A DNA stretch of 30,762 nt from Syntrophaceae bacterium UBA1163 (GCA_002311635.1 DBZJ01000069.1:1-30762); one strand, 5' to 3'. Positions 9,387-18,231 are shown, numbered from the stretch's first letter. A program made the numbers and translations. Notes: a model not told the origin generated them from the letters alone.

Positions 9387-9587
9387 AACCATTTCCCAAC
9401 CTGCAATTCGTGGTCACACGCCTTAAGAAGATTTTTATCCTCCGGGTACAGCGAGTCGCCGCATCCTGCGAAGCCTAACCGTTTTCGTAAACCTCGCATT
9501 CTGACTGCAGGAGCAAAACCAGAGCAACGGGAGCCTATAAGAAAAATCAGCTGAATTACATACAAAAAAAAGAAAAAAAAGAAAAGG
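9387..9587. other. Intergenic stretch without recognised gene
   Basis: Between smc and the transporter promoter there is no supported gene in either strand. The right end is a purine-rich tract (9562-9587, runs of 8 A separated by G), which could act as an A-rich upstream promoter element. No terminator for smc was recognised. Confidence 0.5.
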
Positions 9588-9616
9588 TTGAAAAAAAATC
9601 TGCTTGCTGATAGCAT
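9588..9616 (+). promoter_or_regulatory. Sigma70-like promoter of the MFS gene
   Basis: TTGAAA (9588-9593), a 17-base spacer and TAGCAT (9611-9616), directly after an A-rich tract. Transcription would start near 9622, about 28 bases before the chosen ATG at 9651. The same TTG could be read as a start codon, but the promoter reading fits better. Confidence 0.45.
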
Positions 9617-9650
9617 CATTTCGGACGACTTTCTAGCAGGAAAGAGAGCG

Positions 9651-10913
9651 ATGAAGGAAAGTCCTAAAAAAGCGCCAAGAATCCATTACGGTTGGATTGT
9701 GATTGCGATGGGAACATTGACCACCATCGGGGCCCACGGGTTCGGCCGGATGGCGTATACGCTTATCCTGCCGAGCATGAAGGACGGTCTTCATTTCAGT
9801 TATGCGGAACTGGGGCTTTTAGGAACAGGGAACTTCATCGGCTATCTGAGCCTTGCCATTATCGGAGGGTTTTTGGCTTCTCGATTTGGCTCAAGAGTCG
9901 TGATTACTTTCGGCTTGATTCTGATGGGCTTAACCATGATTCTGACAGGCTTGGCGCAGAGTTTTTCCTTCGCCTTTTTCATGCGACTCTTAACAGGGTT
10001 CGGGAATGGGGCTGCCTATGTGCCGGCCATGGCGCTCGGTTCTGCTTGGTTCGCCTTGAAAAGAAGAGGGTTTGCTACCGGCATCGTTTCGGCCGGAATC
10101 GGCGGAGGTACCTTGATCGCCGGTCTCGTTGTCCCTCCTCTTTTGAAAGTCTATGGTTCAGAGGGCTGGAGGTTTTCCTGGTACTATCTGGGTGGGGGGG
10201 TACTCGTCATCTCGTGCCTTGTCTATGCCTTTATCCGCAGCCAGCCGGAGGAGAAGGGACTTTCTCCCATTGGGTTTGACGAGGCAAAAGCCTCCCTAAA
10301 ATCGGCGCCGGAAGAAGATAAGGCAAAGCCGATACAATGGGGCCTCGTCTACCGAGTCAAGGAGATGTGGTATCTCGGGTTCGTTTATTTCATGTATGGG
10401 TTCTCATATATCATTTATATGACTTTTTTTGCAGCGTATTTAACTAAAGAGATAGGGGTGAGCCAGGCTGAAGCGGGCGCCATTTGGGCCGTGGTCGGAG
10501 GATTAAGCATTTTTTGTGGCGTGATCTGGGGAGGAATTTCGGACCTCCTTGGTCGAAAATATGGCTCAGCCTTGGCCTATATCACTCTGGCGACAGCCTA
10601 TGCCATCTTTGCCTTGGCCAGGAATCCAATGGGTTTCTACCTCTCTGCCGTTATCTTTGGCCTCACGGCATGGAGTATACCCACCATTATGGCTGCAGCC
10701 GCCGGGGATTATGTCGGATCGAAACTGGCTCCTGCGGGCCTCGGTTTTATCACCCTATTCTTCGGGATTGGACAGGCGTTAGGACCCGCCGTGGGAGGCT
10801 ATCTGGCGGATGTCACCCACTCTTTTTTGGTTCCTTTTCTTTTGGCAAGCGGAGTTTCTTTAATAGGGACGTTTTTCTCTTTCTACCTCAAGAAGCCGTC
10901 GTCCTTGAATTGA
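9651..10913 (+). CDS. MFS transporter, YbfB/YjiJ-like (MFS_4)
   Basis: Inner-membrane major facilitator with about 12 hydrophobic segments over 420 aa. The N-terminus RIHYGWIVIAMG and the segment GFGRMAYTLILPSM (about residues 30-43) resemble the YbfB/YjiJ (MFS_4) group, and also the wider oxalate/formate-antiporter-like set. LASRFGSRVVITFG is the loop 2-3 motif and WGGISDLLGRKYG its second-half copy. The ATG at 9651 follows an AGGAAAG site. An upstream TTG would add 21 residues unlike any MFS N-terminus. It lies 124 bases before iorA on the same strand, so an organic acid related to the Ior substrates is a plausible cargo, but that is inference from position. Confidence 0.85.
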   Translation: MKESPKKAPRIHYGWIVIAMGTLTTIGAHGFGRMAYTLILPSMKDGLHFSYAELGLLGTGNFIGYLSLAIIGGFLASRFGSRVVITFGLILMGLTMILTGLAQSFSFAFFMRLLTGFGNGAAYVPAMALGSAWFALKRRGFATGIVSAGIGGGTLIAGLVVPPLLKVYGSEGWRFSWYYLGGGVLVISCLVYAFIRSQPEEKGLSPIGFDEAKASLKSAPEEDKAKPIQWGLVYRVKEMWYLGFVYFMYGFSYIIYMTFFAAYLTKEIGVSQAEAGAIWAVVGGLSIFCGVIWGGISDLLGRKYGSALAYITLATAYAIFALARNPMGFYLSAVIFGLTAWSIPTIMAAAAGDYVGSKLAPAGLGFITLFFGIGQALGPAVGGYLADVTHSFLVPFLLASGVSLIGTFFSFYLKKPSSLN

Positions 10914-10953
10914 TGATGCGTTGTTCCATCTTCTGGCTCAGCTGACCACAAGC

Positions 10954-10981
10954 TTGATATAAAATTTGTATCTGTTATAGT
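10954..10981 (+). promoter_or_regulatory. Sigma70-like promoter of iorAB
   Basis: TTGATA (10954-10959), a 16-base A/T-rich spacer and TATAGT (10976-10981). The start point would be near 10988, giving a leader of about 50 bases before the iorA ATG. It suggests that iorAB can be transcribed apart from the transporter. Confidence 0.5.
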
Positions 10982-11036
10982 GCGTTTGGCAACAGTAGGC
11001 TTTTTCAGGACGAAGTTAAATACAAAGGAGCAGCTT

Positions 11037-12863
11037 ATGAAAAAGTTGATGACGGGAAATGAAGCCATTGCAAGAGGAGCGTTTGAGGCCGGTGTAAAAG
11101 TGGCTGCAGCCTATCCAGGGACTCCAAGTACGGAGATCCTCGAGACCATCGCAAGAGAATATAAAAATATTTATGCGGAGTGGTCCCCCAATGAAAAAGT
11201 GGCGTTAGAAGTTGCCATTGGGGCCTCAATGGCAGGTGCAAGGGCGATGGCTTCGATGAAACATGTTGGCGTGAACGTGGCGGCAGATCCTCTGATGACT
11301 CTGTCCTACGTAGGAGTAAACGGCGGGTTAGTCCTCGTGACTTGTGATGATCCAGAGCTTTACAGTTCACAGAACGAGCAGGATAATCGTCACTATGCCA
11401 GGTTTGCGAAGGTCCCTATGTTTGAGCCGAGTGATAGCCAAGAAGCAAAAGAGTTTCTAAAGTTGGGCTTCGAAGTCAGTGAAAGATTCGATACCCCGGT
11501 CATGGTTCGAGGCGTCACCCGGATCTCTCACTCCAAAGGAGTTGTCGAATTACAGGAACCGGTCGTTCCTCCAGTCCCTATCGAGATCAGGAAGCAGACT
11601 GCAAAATATACGATGTTGCCTTCCTTCGCCAGGGTTAAACATGGGGTCGTTGAGGAGCGGTTTGTAAAATTGCTGGAATTTGCTGAGAAATTCCCCGGGA
11701 ATCGCATCGAGATCAATGATCCAGCGATTGGAATTATATCCGCCGGTATTTCATATGAGTACGCAAAGGAAGTCTTCCCCAATTATTCCTACCTTAAACT
11801 GGGGATGGTATGGCCTCTCCCCAAAAATCTGATCGCCGAGTTTTTCAAAAAAGTAAAGAAGGTGATCGTGATAGAAGAGTTGGATCCATTCCTGGAAGAA
11901 AACATCAAGGCCATGGGGTTCAAACCGAAAGGAGGAAAGAATCTATTCTCTATATGTGGGGAATTCAACCCCCTCATCATAAAGAAAGGGATCTTGGGGA
12001 AAAGGTTTAAGGCCCCCCAACCTGTGTTCGAAGAAGCGCTTCCTCCCAGGCCACCCAATCTCTGTCCAGGATGCCCTCATCGGGGGATATTCCATACCAT
12101 AAAAAAGTTGAAACTCGTTGCTGCAGGCGATATCGGATGTTATACGCTGGCCGCCTATCCGCCGTTAAATTCCTTGGACAGTTGCATCTGCATGGGGGCA
12201 AGCATTGGTCAGGCTCACGGGATGTCGAAGGCGCTGGAGGGGGCCGGAAAAGGGAAATTTGTAGGAGTGATCGGAGACTCCACTTTCCTTCATGGCGGGA
12301 TCCCTCCTTTAATGAACATGGCCTACAACAAGAGTTACGCAACGATCATCATTCTCGACAATAGAACCACCGGAATGACCGGCTCACAGGAGCATCCGGG
12401 AACTGGATATACAATCCGTGGTGAAAAGACACATAAGATCGATTTCGTCCGGCTGGCTGAGGGATTGGGGATTGAAAATGTAAGAACGGTGAACCCCTGG
12501 AATTTGGAGGAGACAGAAAAGGTGATCAAAGAAGAGATTGAAAAAGACTCGCCGTCCTTGATCGTCACCCAAGGTCCGTGCGTTCTTCTACGAAGAGAGT
12601 TCAAAAAATATAACAAACCCCTGATGGTCGATTCCACTAAATGTATTGGTTGTAAAGCCTGTGTCAACTTGGGTTGCCCGGCCATATCGTACCAGAAGGT
12701 GGAAGGCGAGATGGCGTTGACAAAGGATGGAAAGAAGCGCAAAGGCATCTCCTATATCGATTCCACCCTCTGTCCGGGATGCCATCTTTGCTATCAAGTG
12801 TGCAAATTGGGAGCGATTCAAAGTCAGGACGAGAAGCCCATATTCGGGTTTGAAACGATGTAG
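11037..12863 (+). CDS. iorA: Indolepyruvate ferredoxin oxidoreductase, alpha subunit
   Basis: Large subunit of the oxygen-sensitive enzyme that oxidatively decarboxylates aryl-pyruvates (indole-, phenyl-, hydroxyphenylpyruvate) to arylacetyl-CoA, passing electrons to ferredoxin. The N-terminal pyruvate-oxidoreductase-type domain has YPGTPSTEI and EWSPNEKVALEVAIGAS. The TPP-binding domain shows CPGCPHRGIF, GDIGCYTLA and GDSTFLHGG. The C-terminus has two 4Fe-4S motifs: CIGCKACVNLGCP (about 536-548) and CPGCHLCYQVC (about 579-589). The length of 608 aa is normal. ATG 11037 is chosen because AAAGGAG lies 7 bases upstream. A GTG 57 bases earlier falls in the promoter. iorB follows after 28 bases. 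In syntrophs and fermenters this enzyme serves aromatic amino acid breakdown. Confidence 0.95.
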   Translation: MKKLMTGNEAIARGAFEAGVKVAAAYPGTPSTEILETIAREYKNIYAEWSPNEKVALEVAIGASMAGARAMASMKHVGVNVAADPLMTLSYVGVNGGLVLVTCDDPELYSSQNEQDNRHYARFAKVPMFEPSDSQEAKEFLKLGFEVSERFDTPVMVRGVTRISHSKGVVELQEPVVPPVPIEIRKQTAKYTMLPSFARVKHGVVEERFVKLLEFAEKFPGNRIEINDPAIGIISAGISYEYAKEVFPNYSYLKLGMVWPLPKNLIAEFFKKVKKVIVIEELDPFLEENIKAMGFKPKGGKNLFSICGEFNPLIIKKGILGKRFKAPQPVFEEALPPRPPNLCPGCPHRGIFHTIKKLKLVAAGDIGCYTLAAYPPLNSLDSCICMGASIGQAHGMSKALEGAGKGKFVGVIGDSTFLHGGIPPLMNMAYNKSYATIIILDNRTTGMTGSQEHPGTGYTIRGEKTHKIDFVRLAEGLGIENVRTVNPWNLEETEKVIKEEIEKDSPSLIVTQGPCVLLRREFKKYNKPLMVDSTKCIGCKACVNLGCPAISYQKVEGEMALTKDGKKRKGISYIDSTLCPGCHLCYQVCKLGAIQSQDEKPIFGFETM

Positions 12864-12891
12864 TCGATACTTACAAAGAGGAGAAGGGGCT

Positions 12892-13482
12892 ATGGATAAT
12901 CATACAACGAATGTGCTGGTGGTAGGGGTTGGTGGGCAGGGGGTCATCCTGGCCAGCGACATCATGTCCGAAGTCTTCATGGAAGCTGGTTATGATGTTA
13001 AAAAGAGCGAGATTCATGGAATGGCTATGAGGGGAGGCATCGTCAGCTCCCATTTCCGATTTGGCAAGAAGGTTCACTCCCCACTGATCATGGAGGGGGA
13101 GGCAGATATCCTCTTTGCCTTTGAACAACTGGAGGGTCTGCGATGGCTGAATTTCCTGCAACCCAAAGCAAGAATCATTATGAACGACCATAAGGTGAAC
13201 CCTCCCATTGTCAACCTTGGAGAAATGGAGTATCCTCAAGGCATTCCCGAAATCATCGGTTCTAAATTCAAAGATTTCTATTTGGTCAAAGGGACGGAGA
13301 TCGCACTCCAGATCGGCGACGCCCGCGCTGCCAACGTCGTACTCCTCGGGGCCATGTCCACATTTTTCGATATCAAGGAGGAGCTGTGGTTAGACACCAT
13401 TCTGAATTACCTTCCTCCGAAGGTCCACGAGCTGAACAGAAAAGCGTTCGCTACGGGTCGAGGAGAGATTCATCAAGCTTGA
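12892..13482 (+). CDS. iorB: Indolepyruvate ferredoxin oxidoreductase, beta subunit
   Basis: Small (gamma-domain) subunit that pairs with IorA. The glycine-rich start NVLVVGVGGQGVILASDI and the segment KKSEIHGMAMRGGIVSSHFR are typical of the pyruvate/ketoisovalerate oxidoreductase gamma domain. The length of 196 aa agrees with single-domain IorB. The start at 12892 is set by GAGGAGAAGG about 6 bases upstream and by the conserved N-terminus. Reading further upstream would overlap iorA without homology. A strong hairpin terminator follows 31 bases after the stop, closing the iorAB transcript. Confidence 0.94.
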   Translation: MDNHTTNVLVVGVGGQGVILASDIMSEVFMEAGYDVKKSEIHGMAMRGGIVSSHFRFGKKVHSPLIMEGEADILFAFEQLEGLRWLNFLQPKARIIMNDHKVNPPIVNLGEMEYPQGIPEIIGSKFKDFYLVKGTEIALQIGDARAANVVLLGAMSTFFDIKEELWLDTILNYLPPKVHELNRKAFATGRGEIHQA

Positions 13483-13513
13483 AAGCTGAGCAGGAGATAG
13501 ATTGACAAATAAC

Positions 13514-13558
13514 AAAAAGGGCGAAGCCTGGCGTCTGTTTGAGGCTTCGCCCTTTTTT
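13514..13558. terminator. Bidirectional intrinsic terminator between iorB and the ligase
   Basis: The perfect 16-base arms AAAAAGGGCGAAGCCT (13514-13529) and AGGCTTCGCCCTTTTT (13542-13557) enclose a 12-base loop. The T-run on the + strand and the A-run on the left arm make it work in both directions. It separates the convergent iorB (+) and acyl-CoA ligase (-). Confidence 0.92.
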
Positions 13559-13592
13559 CTCGCAGTCATATTTTTTTGGTTCAGGTCACACA

Positions 13593-15188
13593 TCAGGCCT
13601 TCTTGAATTCCTTTTCCATCGCCTCTTTTGCAGGCTTCACGTACATCTCTCTCAGTTTCGGTTTTTCGATCTTGCCTGCAGGGTTGCGCGGTATGTTGGT
13701 GTAGATCATCTTCTCCGGCCATTTGAATTTGGCAAGACCTTTCTCCTTGCAGAAGTTAAGGACCTCTTCATCCGTCAGGGTCTGCCCGGGCCTTGTCTGG
13801 ATGATTGCCATGACGATCTCTACCAGTCTTGGATGCGGATAGCCCATGACCGCGACGTCCTGAATCTTTGGATGCTTTACTAAGAAACCCTCGATTTCGA
13901 CGGGGAATATATTTTCTCCACCCCGGATGATCAGATCCTTTGCCCTATCCACGAAGCAGAAATAGCCCTCTTCATCTTTATACGCCAAATCGCCGGTATG
14001 AAGCCATCCCTTCTCGATGGTTCTCGCCGTCATCTCCAGGTTGAACGCGTATTCCTTCATGAGACGGGGACCCTTCAATAGGAGTTCGCCCACGGCTCCC
14101 GGAGGGCATTCATTCCCTTTATCATCGACGACCTTGGCCTCCATGAAGACCGTTGGCTTCCCGATGAAACCTGGCTTTCTCATGATGTCTTCGTCGTAAA
14201 GGTTGATGGTGCCGCCGCCGCCGCCCTCTGTAATCCCATAGATGTTGGCCACCGGCAGGTTCGGGAAGACTTTCTTGGAATTCTCCAGAAGAATATAGGG
14301 GACGGGCTGAGCGCCGATCTCAATATGTTTAAGGGCGGAAAGGTCGTAGTCTTGTAGTTTTACCTCTCCCGAAAGGATCGCATTGATCACGTCCGACCAA
14401 ACCGGGACCGTATTCCAGCCGCCGGTACACTTCTCATCGGCCAAGGTTCGCAAATAATACTTCGGCTCGATCTCCATGGGCATCAGTATTTTGCCTGCAG
14501 CGATGTAGGATGGAAACGAGAGGAAGAGCGTGCCGCTGTGATAGAAAGGATGCGGGGCGAGGTAGACACTGTTGTATCCCTCGTTGTATGTCAGGGCACA
14601 ACCAATCCCGATGTAAAAAAGGGTGTTGTGGCTGTGGCAGACCGGTTTGGGCGCCCCGGTGGTCCCCGATGTAAACATCAATTCCGCCATTTCATCGTCG
14701 GCTGTCTCAACGAGGACATTCGTCGGGTCTCCTTTTTTGATGATTTCCTCGTAAGAGACCATGGTCGGGGGCACGTGCTTGCCGGCGCAGATGTACTTTT
14801 TCACATAGCCCATCTCCTTCATGATGGGTTCCACCCTCGGGAGAAATCCATCTCCCAGGATGAATACCTTGCACTTTGTCACATCGGCCGCATAATTGAT
14901 GTCGGAACTTGCAAAACGGAAGTTGAGCGGCGTGACCGTCGCACCCGTCTTCAGGACAGCCATGTAGCATACATACCATTCGATGCTGTTCATCATCAGA
15001 TGAACCACAATATCCCCTTTTTTGACTCCACACTCCTTCATCATGAAATTCGCAAGTTTGTTTGTCTGGTCGTTGAGCTGTTTCCAGGTCAATACCTTGC
15101 GAATCCCTTTTGAAGGATAGCTTTCAATGATGAATTCTCTTTCAGGAAACTTACTCGCATTCAGCCAACAATACCGTGCAAAGTTCAT
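13593..15188 (-). CDS. AMP-forming acyl-CoA ligase (ANL family)
   Basis: Adenylates a carboxylic acid and transfers it to CoA in the cytosol. The 531-aa protein carries MFTSGTTGAPKP (171-181, phosphate-binding loop), YGITEGGGGG, LHTGDLAYKDEEGYFCFVDR (ribose-binding Asp), the RGGENIFPVEIE hinge region and the terminal NPAGKIEKPKLR with the catalytic lysine. The ATG follows GGAAGGGAGAG. Its own promoter at 15264-15236 and the terminator beyond its stop suggest a single-gene transcript. It is a clear paralog of the ligase at 22387-23970 (shared HLMMNSI and TPLNFRF/VPLNFRF blocks). The substrate cannot be read from sequence. Medium-chain, branched or aromatic acids are all possible, and the facing iorAB makes aryl acids attractive. 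Confidence 0.9.
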   Translation of the reverse strand: MNFARYCWLNASKFPEREFIIESYPSKGIRKVLTWKQLNDQTNKLANFMMKECGVKKGDIVVHLMMNSIEWYVCYMAVLKTGATVTPLNFRFASSDINYAADVTKCKVFILGDGFLPRVEPIMKEMGYVKKYICAGKHVPPTMVSYEEIIKKGDPTNVLVETADDEMAELMFTSGTTGAPKPVCHSHNTLFYIGIGCALTYNEGYNSVYLAPHPFYHSGTLFLSFPSYIAAGKILMPMEIEPKYYLRTLADEKCTGGWNTVPVWSDVINAILSGEVKLQDYDLSALKHIEIGAQPVPYILLENSKKVFPNLPVANIYGITEGGGGGTINLYDEDIMRKPGFIGKPTVFMEAKVVDDKGNECPPGAVGELLLKGPRLMKEYAFNLEMTARTIEKGWLHTGDLAYKDEEGYFCFVDRAKDLIIRGGENIFPVEIEGFLVKHPKIQDVAVMGYPHPRLVEIVMAIIQTRPGQTLTDEEVLNFCKEKGLAKFKWPEKMIYTNIPRNPAGKIEKPKLREMYVKPAKEAMEKEFKKA

Positions 15189-15235
15189 AGCGCTCTCCCT
15201 TCCTTAGATTGCTTTTGATCTTCAAGCACTTGCTA

Positions 15236-15264
15236 ATAGTAGACGGGAAATCGGATCTAGTCAA
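15236..15264 (-). promoter_or_regulatory. Sigma70-like promoter of the acyl-CoA ligase
   Basis: On the - strand: TTGACT (15264-15259), a 17-base spacer and TACTAT (15241-15236). The predicted start is near 15229, about 40 bases before the ATG. It lies just downstream of the weak terminator at 15266-15297, which fits a separate transcription unit. Confidence 0.55.
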
Positions 15265-15265
15265 C

Positions 15266-15297
15266 AAAAAAAAGCTCTGCCGGAAATTAACCTCCGG
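15266..15297 (-). terminator. Weak intrinsic terminator after the exonuclease gene
   Basis: On the - strand the short stem CCGGA/TCCGG (15297-15293 with 15284-15280) is followed by CAGAGC and then eight T (15273-15266). The stem is only 5 bp and the T-run starts 6 bases after it, so efficiency is doubtful. Confidence 0.35.
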
Positions 15298-15341
15298 AAC
15301 CTCCTATCCCTCTATAACGGGGAAAGAGGATGGAGTTACAC

Positions 15342-16106
15342 CTATGCAGAAAAGTGATCCGGCTTAAAGACCCCTAAACCCGGCGGCGTATGAGCTAACT
15401 TGAGAAAGTCTTTTAGGGAAAGGATACCCAACCCCTGAACCTCTTTGATCATTTGTTGAAAGATCTGCGCCGTAGCCAGGGCATCCCAGAAAGAGGAATG
15501 GAGCCCCTCGACAGCCACTTGATAGCGTTCAGCCACTGCTTCTAACGTGCTATCAATTTTCATCATAGCTATCACCGACGCCGGTGTCTTCTTTGCCAGC
15601 AACGCCTGATCCAAGACAGCCGTATCCAGGACAATGTTTTGAATCGGAATGCCGTAAAGGCGGGCCATCTCTCGATTGAGGAAGCTCATATCCAGCCATT
15701 CGTGATGGGCCACAAGCACGGAGATTCCGATGTACCTGATAAAATCCGGCAGGACCTTTTCGATGGTCGGTTTTCCATCCACCATCCGTGGCAAAATCTC
15801 ATGGATCACGGCCGAAGCGGAGGGGATGTCGCGATCCGGATTAATGATTTCGTGGAAAGCATCCGAAAGATCGATGCGACCCTCCTTGAGGCGTACGGCG
15901 CTGATGGAAACAATCCGATCTCCTCCTCTTGCATTTAACCCAGTGGTCTCTATATCCAAAACGACAAACTCCGTCTCTGTGATAGGCTTACTGAAGTTGA
16001 ACCCATGGAAGGCCTGGAGATAATTTCGTATGACCTCCGGCAGGTCTTTTCGCCGCAAATGGCGTTGATAGTAATGGTTTCTCAGACGACGAAAAAACAG
16101 TTTCAT
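15342..16106 (-). CDS. DEDDh 3'-5' exonuclease (DnaQ-like)
   Basis: A 254-aa protein with a DnaQ/epsilon-type exonuclease fold. ExoI is VVLDIETTG (Asp51, Glu53), ExoII lies in VLVAHHEWLDMSFLN, and ExoIII is HSSFWDALATA (HxxxxD), so all DEDDh residues are present. About 45 basic N-terminal residues precede the domain. There is no polymerase or UvrC-like part. It lies 38 bases after the cNMP/CBS/DUF294 gene. A stand-alone exonuclease of this kind is often found beside DUF294 proteins and sodium/solute symporters, so its target may be a nucleotide or RNA signal rather than replication errors. That role is inference. The ribosome binding site is weak, which hints at coupling to the gene before it. 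Confidence 0.85.
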   Translation of the reverse strand: MKLFFRRLRNHYYQRHLRRKDLPEVIRNYLQAFHGFNFSKPITETEFVVLDIETTGLNARGGDRIVSISAVRLKEGRIDLSDAFHEIINPDRDIPSASAVIHEILPRMVDGKPTIEKVLPDFIRYIGISVLVAHHEWLDMSFLNREMARLYGIPIQNIVLDTAVLDQALLAKKTPASVIAMMKIDSTLEAVAERYQVAVEGLHSSFWDALATAQIFQQMIKEVQGLGILSLKDFLKLAHTPPGLGVFKPDHFSA

Positions 16107-16144
16107 GAAACGCTAGTCCGCTTATAAACCAGGATACGGTCCCG

Positions 16145-18085
16145 CTACCCCTCGATGCTGTAATGCAATTCCAAAAGCCCCTGCAGTCGATCGATGGACT
16201 TAAAAGCTTCCTTAAGCATGGTCCTCTGGATGATGCTCAACTCGTCCGGGTCGACATAGTTGTCCGGAATTCCTCCTCGGCGGAGCACATTGACGTGATG
16301 TCGTACGCGGATGAGCATGATGACATTAAACGCATCTCTCAGGTCGCCGGCTTCGGCAGGGGTGAGACTCTCTTTTTCAACGAGAGCAGAAATCCGATCG
16401 AGGGTGTTCGTGTCGAACACCTTTTGGCTGAGGGCGAGTGTCCGGATGGCATCGACCAGGGGAGTCAAGCCGTTCAGCTTCAGATTGAGCTTATTCTTGT
16501 GCTCTCCAGACTTTTCGACCACCAGCCTTTTGAAAAAACCCAGGGGAGTTTTGTGAAGAATAGCGGTCTTGGCCATTTCTCTCGCAAAGCTATTTCCCTC
16601 ATCAAGAAGCTCCAAGATATGTCCTGCTATTCGGGTCGCCAGCTCATATTGGCCATAGATGGCGCGGCAATCGAAAAAGACGAAGGTGGCCAAAACTTCC
16701 TCGGGGGGGTAGTCGACATCGAGGATCCAGTGCCTGAAGTACTCTTTCCATACGTGAAGGGGCTGACACCACTTGGGATTGACGGCCATGACCCCGCCTT
16801 TGCATCGGGGAAACCCGCACTGCTCCAACCCTGAAACCACCTTTTCAGCCAGGTTGAGAAAATAACTTCGAGCTTCCTCTTCCCCACCGGGCGAATGATC
16901 TGCAAAAATGAGCGCATTGTCCTGGTCGGTCCTCAGGGTCTGCTCACGGCGGCCTTCGCTCCCGAGGGCGAGCCAGGCATATGGAACGGGTGGCAGTCCG
17001 TATCCTTCTCTGCCCATGGCCTCCTCGGCCAGAGCGACGATTTTTCGTGTCAGATGGTCATTGAGCGTCGTAATCAGTTCACAGATATCTTTCGCCATCC
17101 CTCCGTGCTCAAGGATGACGTTCATTGCCAGATCAATGTTTTTTCGGATGAGGACCACCTGCTCGACAGTGGTCGCCTGCTGAATCCCCTTAATGACCGC
17201 AACAGGGTTGTTTCCCTGGGAAACCATCAGATCATGTTCAGAAATGATGCCCACGAGCTTCATCCCATCCATGACAGGAAGATACTTGATCCGGTTGGTG
17301 GTCATGGAAAGAATGGCTTCAAAACAGAAGGCGTCGGGACGAACGCACTGAACCGGTCGGTTCATCACATCCAACACCGGCAGGGTGATGAGTTTTCCGA
17401 ATGCCAGCACCTTGCTCCTGAGATCGCCGTCTGTAAGGATTCCAACGGGAACACCGATGTCATCTACCACAATCATGGAGCCGACGCCTCGTTCCGTCAT
17501 TCGCCGCGCCACACCGACGATCGTTTCCTCAGACGGGCAGGTCAATACGTTGGTATGCATCACGTCCTTGACCCGACAGGCAAAGAGAACTTGCTGTGCT
17601 CCCGCCCCTCCTCTTACAGAGAGATCCATCGGCGGCGATCCTGTATCGAACTGTTTAAACCCTTTGCTCGGCCCGGATGTAAAATAGAGGAAAACGTCGG
17701 GATACTCCCCGATAAGTTTCTTGAAAACCTCCTTCCTGACGAGGTAGCAGAGGGTATCTTCCTCTGCCACAATCGTGAAAGGAGAGGGTTCCCCGCTCAA
17801 AAGAGAAATCAGCCCAAAGAAATCTCCTTCATCCCTGTAATCATAGATCCTATCCCCCTCTTTTCCCTCCTTTTCCGACATTAGAAATCTCACACCGCCC
17901 GAGCGGATGATGTAAAGAAACTGGGTGGGCGGCCCCTTGGGGCTCAAGATCGTCTCTCCCTTTGGAAAATACTCAATCATCAAGGTGCGTACAAGTTCAT
18001 CCATGGCCTTCCGGGGAAGGAGATGGAAAGGTGGGACCGTCTTGACAAAGTCTTTCAATTTTTCTAAGGGCAGGGCTTCAGGCAT
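16145..18085 (-). CDS. cNMP-binding / CBS-pair / DUF294 nucleotidyltransferase-like regulator
   Basis: A cytoplasmic 646-aa multi-domain protein. A cyclic-nucleotide-binding-type beta-barrel comes first (about 20-135). Two CBS motifs follow (about 170-290, with VLTCPSEETIVGVARRM and YLPVMDGMKLVGIISEHDL). Next is a DUF294 nucleotidyltransferase domain with WLALGSEGRREQTL and RTDQDNALIF (GS...E and DxD-type residues), then the DUF294 C-terminal helical domain (about 480-640). The layout resembles GlnD-type signal proteins in which ligand-sensing domains control a nucleotidyl-transfer site. It sits between the symporter and the exonuclease on the same strand, the arrangement commonly seen with this symporter family. 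A role in controlling transport or acyl-CoA metabolism by nucleotide level is plausible but unproven. A terminator separates it from the symporter. Confidence 0.9.
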   Translation of the reverse strand: MPEALPLEKLKDFVKTVPPFHLLPRKAMDELVRTLMIEYFPKGETILSPKGPPTQFLYIIRSGGVRFLMSEKEGKEGDRIYDYRDEGDFFGLISLLSGEPSPFTIVAEEDTLCYLVRKEVFKKLIGEYPDVFLYFTSGPSKGFKQFDTGSPPMDLSVRGGAGAQQVLFACRVKDVMHTNVLTCPSEETIVGVARRMTERGVGSMIVVDDIGVPVGILTDGDLRSKVLAFGKLITLPVLDVMNRPVQCVRPDAFCFEAILSMTTNRIKYLPVMDGMKLVGIISEHDLMVSQGNNPVAVIKGIQQATTVEQVVLIRKNIDLAMNVILEHGGMAKDICELITTLNDHLTRKIVALAEEAMGREGYGLPPVPYAWLALGSEGRREQTLRTDQDNALIFADHSPGGEEEARSYFLNLAEKVVSGLEQCGFPRCKGGVMAVNPKWCQPLHVWKEYFRHWILDVDYPPEEVLATFVFFDCRAIYGQYELATRIAGHILELLDEGNSFAREMAKTAILHKTPLGFFKRLVVEKSGEHKNKLNLKLNGLTPLVDAIRTLALSQKVFDTNTLDRISALVEKESLTPAEAGDLRDAFNVIMLIRVRHHVNVLRRGGIPDNYVDPDELSIIQRTMLKEAFKSIDRLQGLLELHYSIEG

Positions 18086-18175
18086 CTGATTGTCCTGTTT
18101 CTCCGGGTGGGCTTAATTTCTATTAACACAAAAGGCACTATTTTTGAATGGCTTATTTCTGGCCCGAGGTTCGAC

Positions 18176-18210
18176 AAAAAAAGGGGACCCGTGGAGAGGC
18201 CCCCTTTTTT
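18176..18210. terminator. Intrinsic terminator after the symporter gene
   Basis: The arms AAAAAAGGGGACC (18177-18189) and GGCCCCCTTTTTT (18198-18210) pair with one mismatch around a short loop. On the - strand the hairpin is followed by seven T. It lies 22 bases after the symporter stop and separates the symporter pair from the DUF294 gene. Confidence 0.8.
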
Positions 18211-18231
18211 CTCTTTTTTGCCCCTGCAGGG

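Noticed and set aside
9383..9619. 78-codon - strand frame after smc
   Set aside because: Its Phe-run start is simply the complement of the A-rich tract; no family and no ribosome binding site.
9588..9650. TTG start extending the MFS protein by 21 residues
   Set aside because: The extension is unlike MFS N-termini and overlaps a better promoter reading; ATG 9651 has its own ribosome binding site.
12727..12891. Upstream extension of iorB
   Set aside because: It overlaps the iorA end, encodes no IorB-like text, and the start at 12892 has a strong ribosome binding site.
16895..17884. 329-codon + strand frame inside the cNMP/CBS/DUF294 gene
   Set aside because: Antisense shadow of a gene with clear domains; its own text has no recognisable motif.
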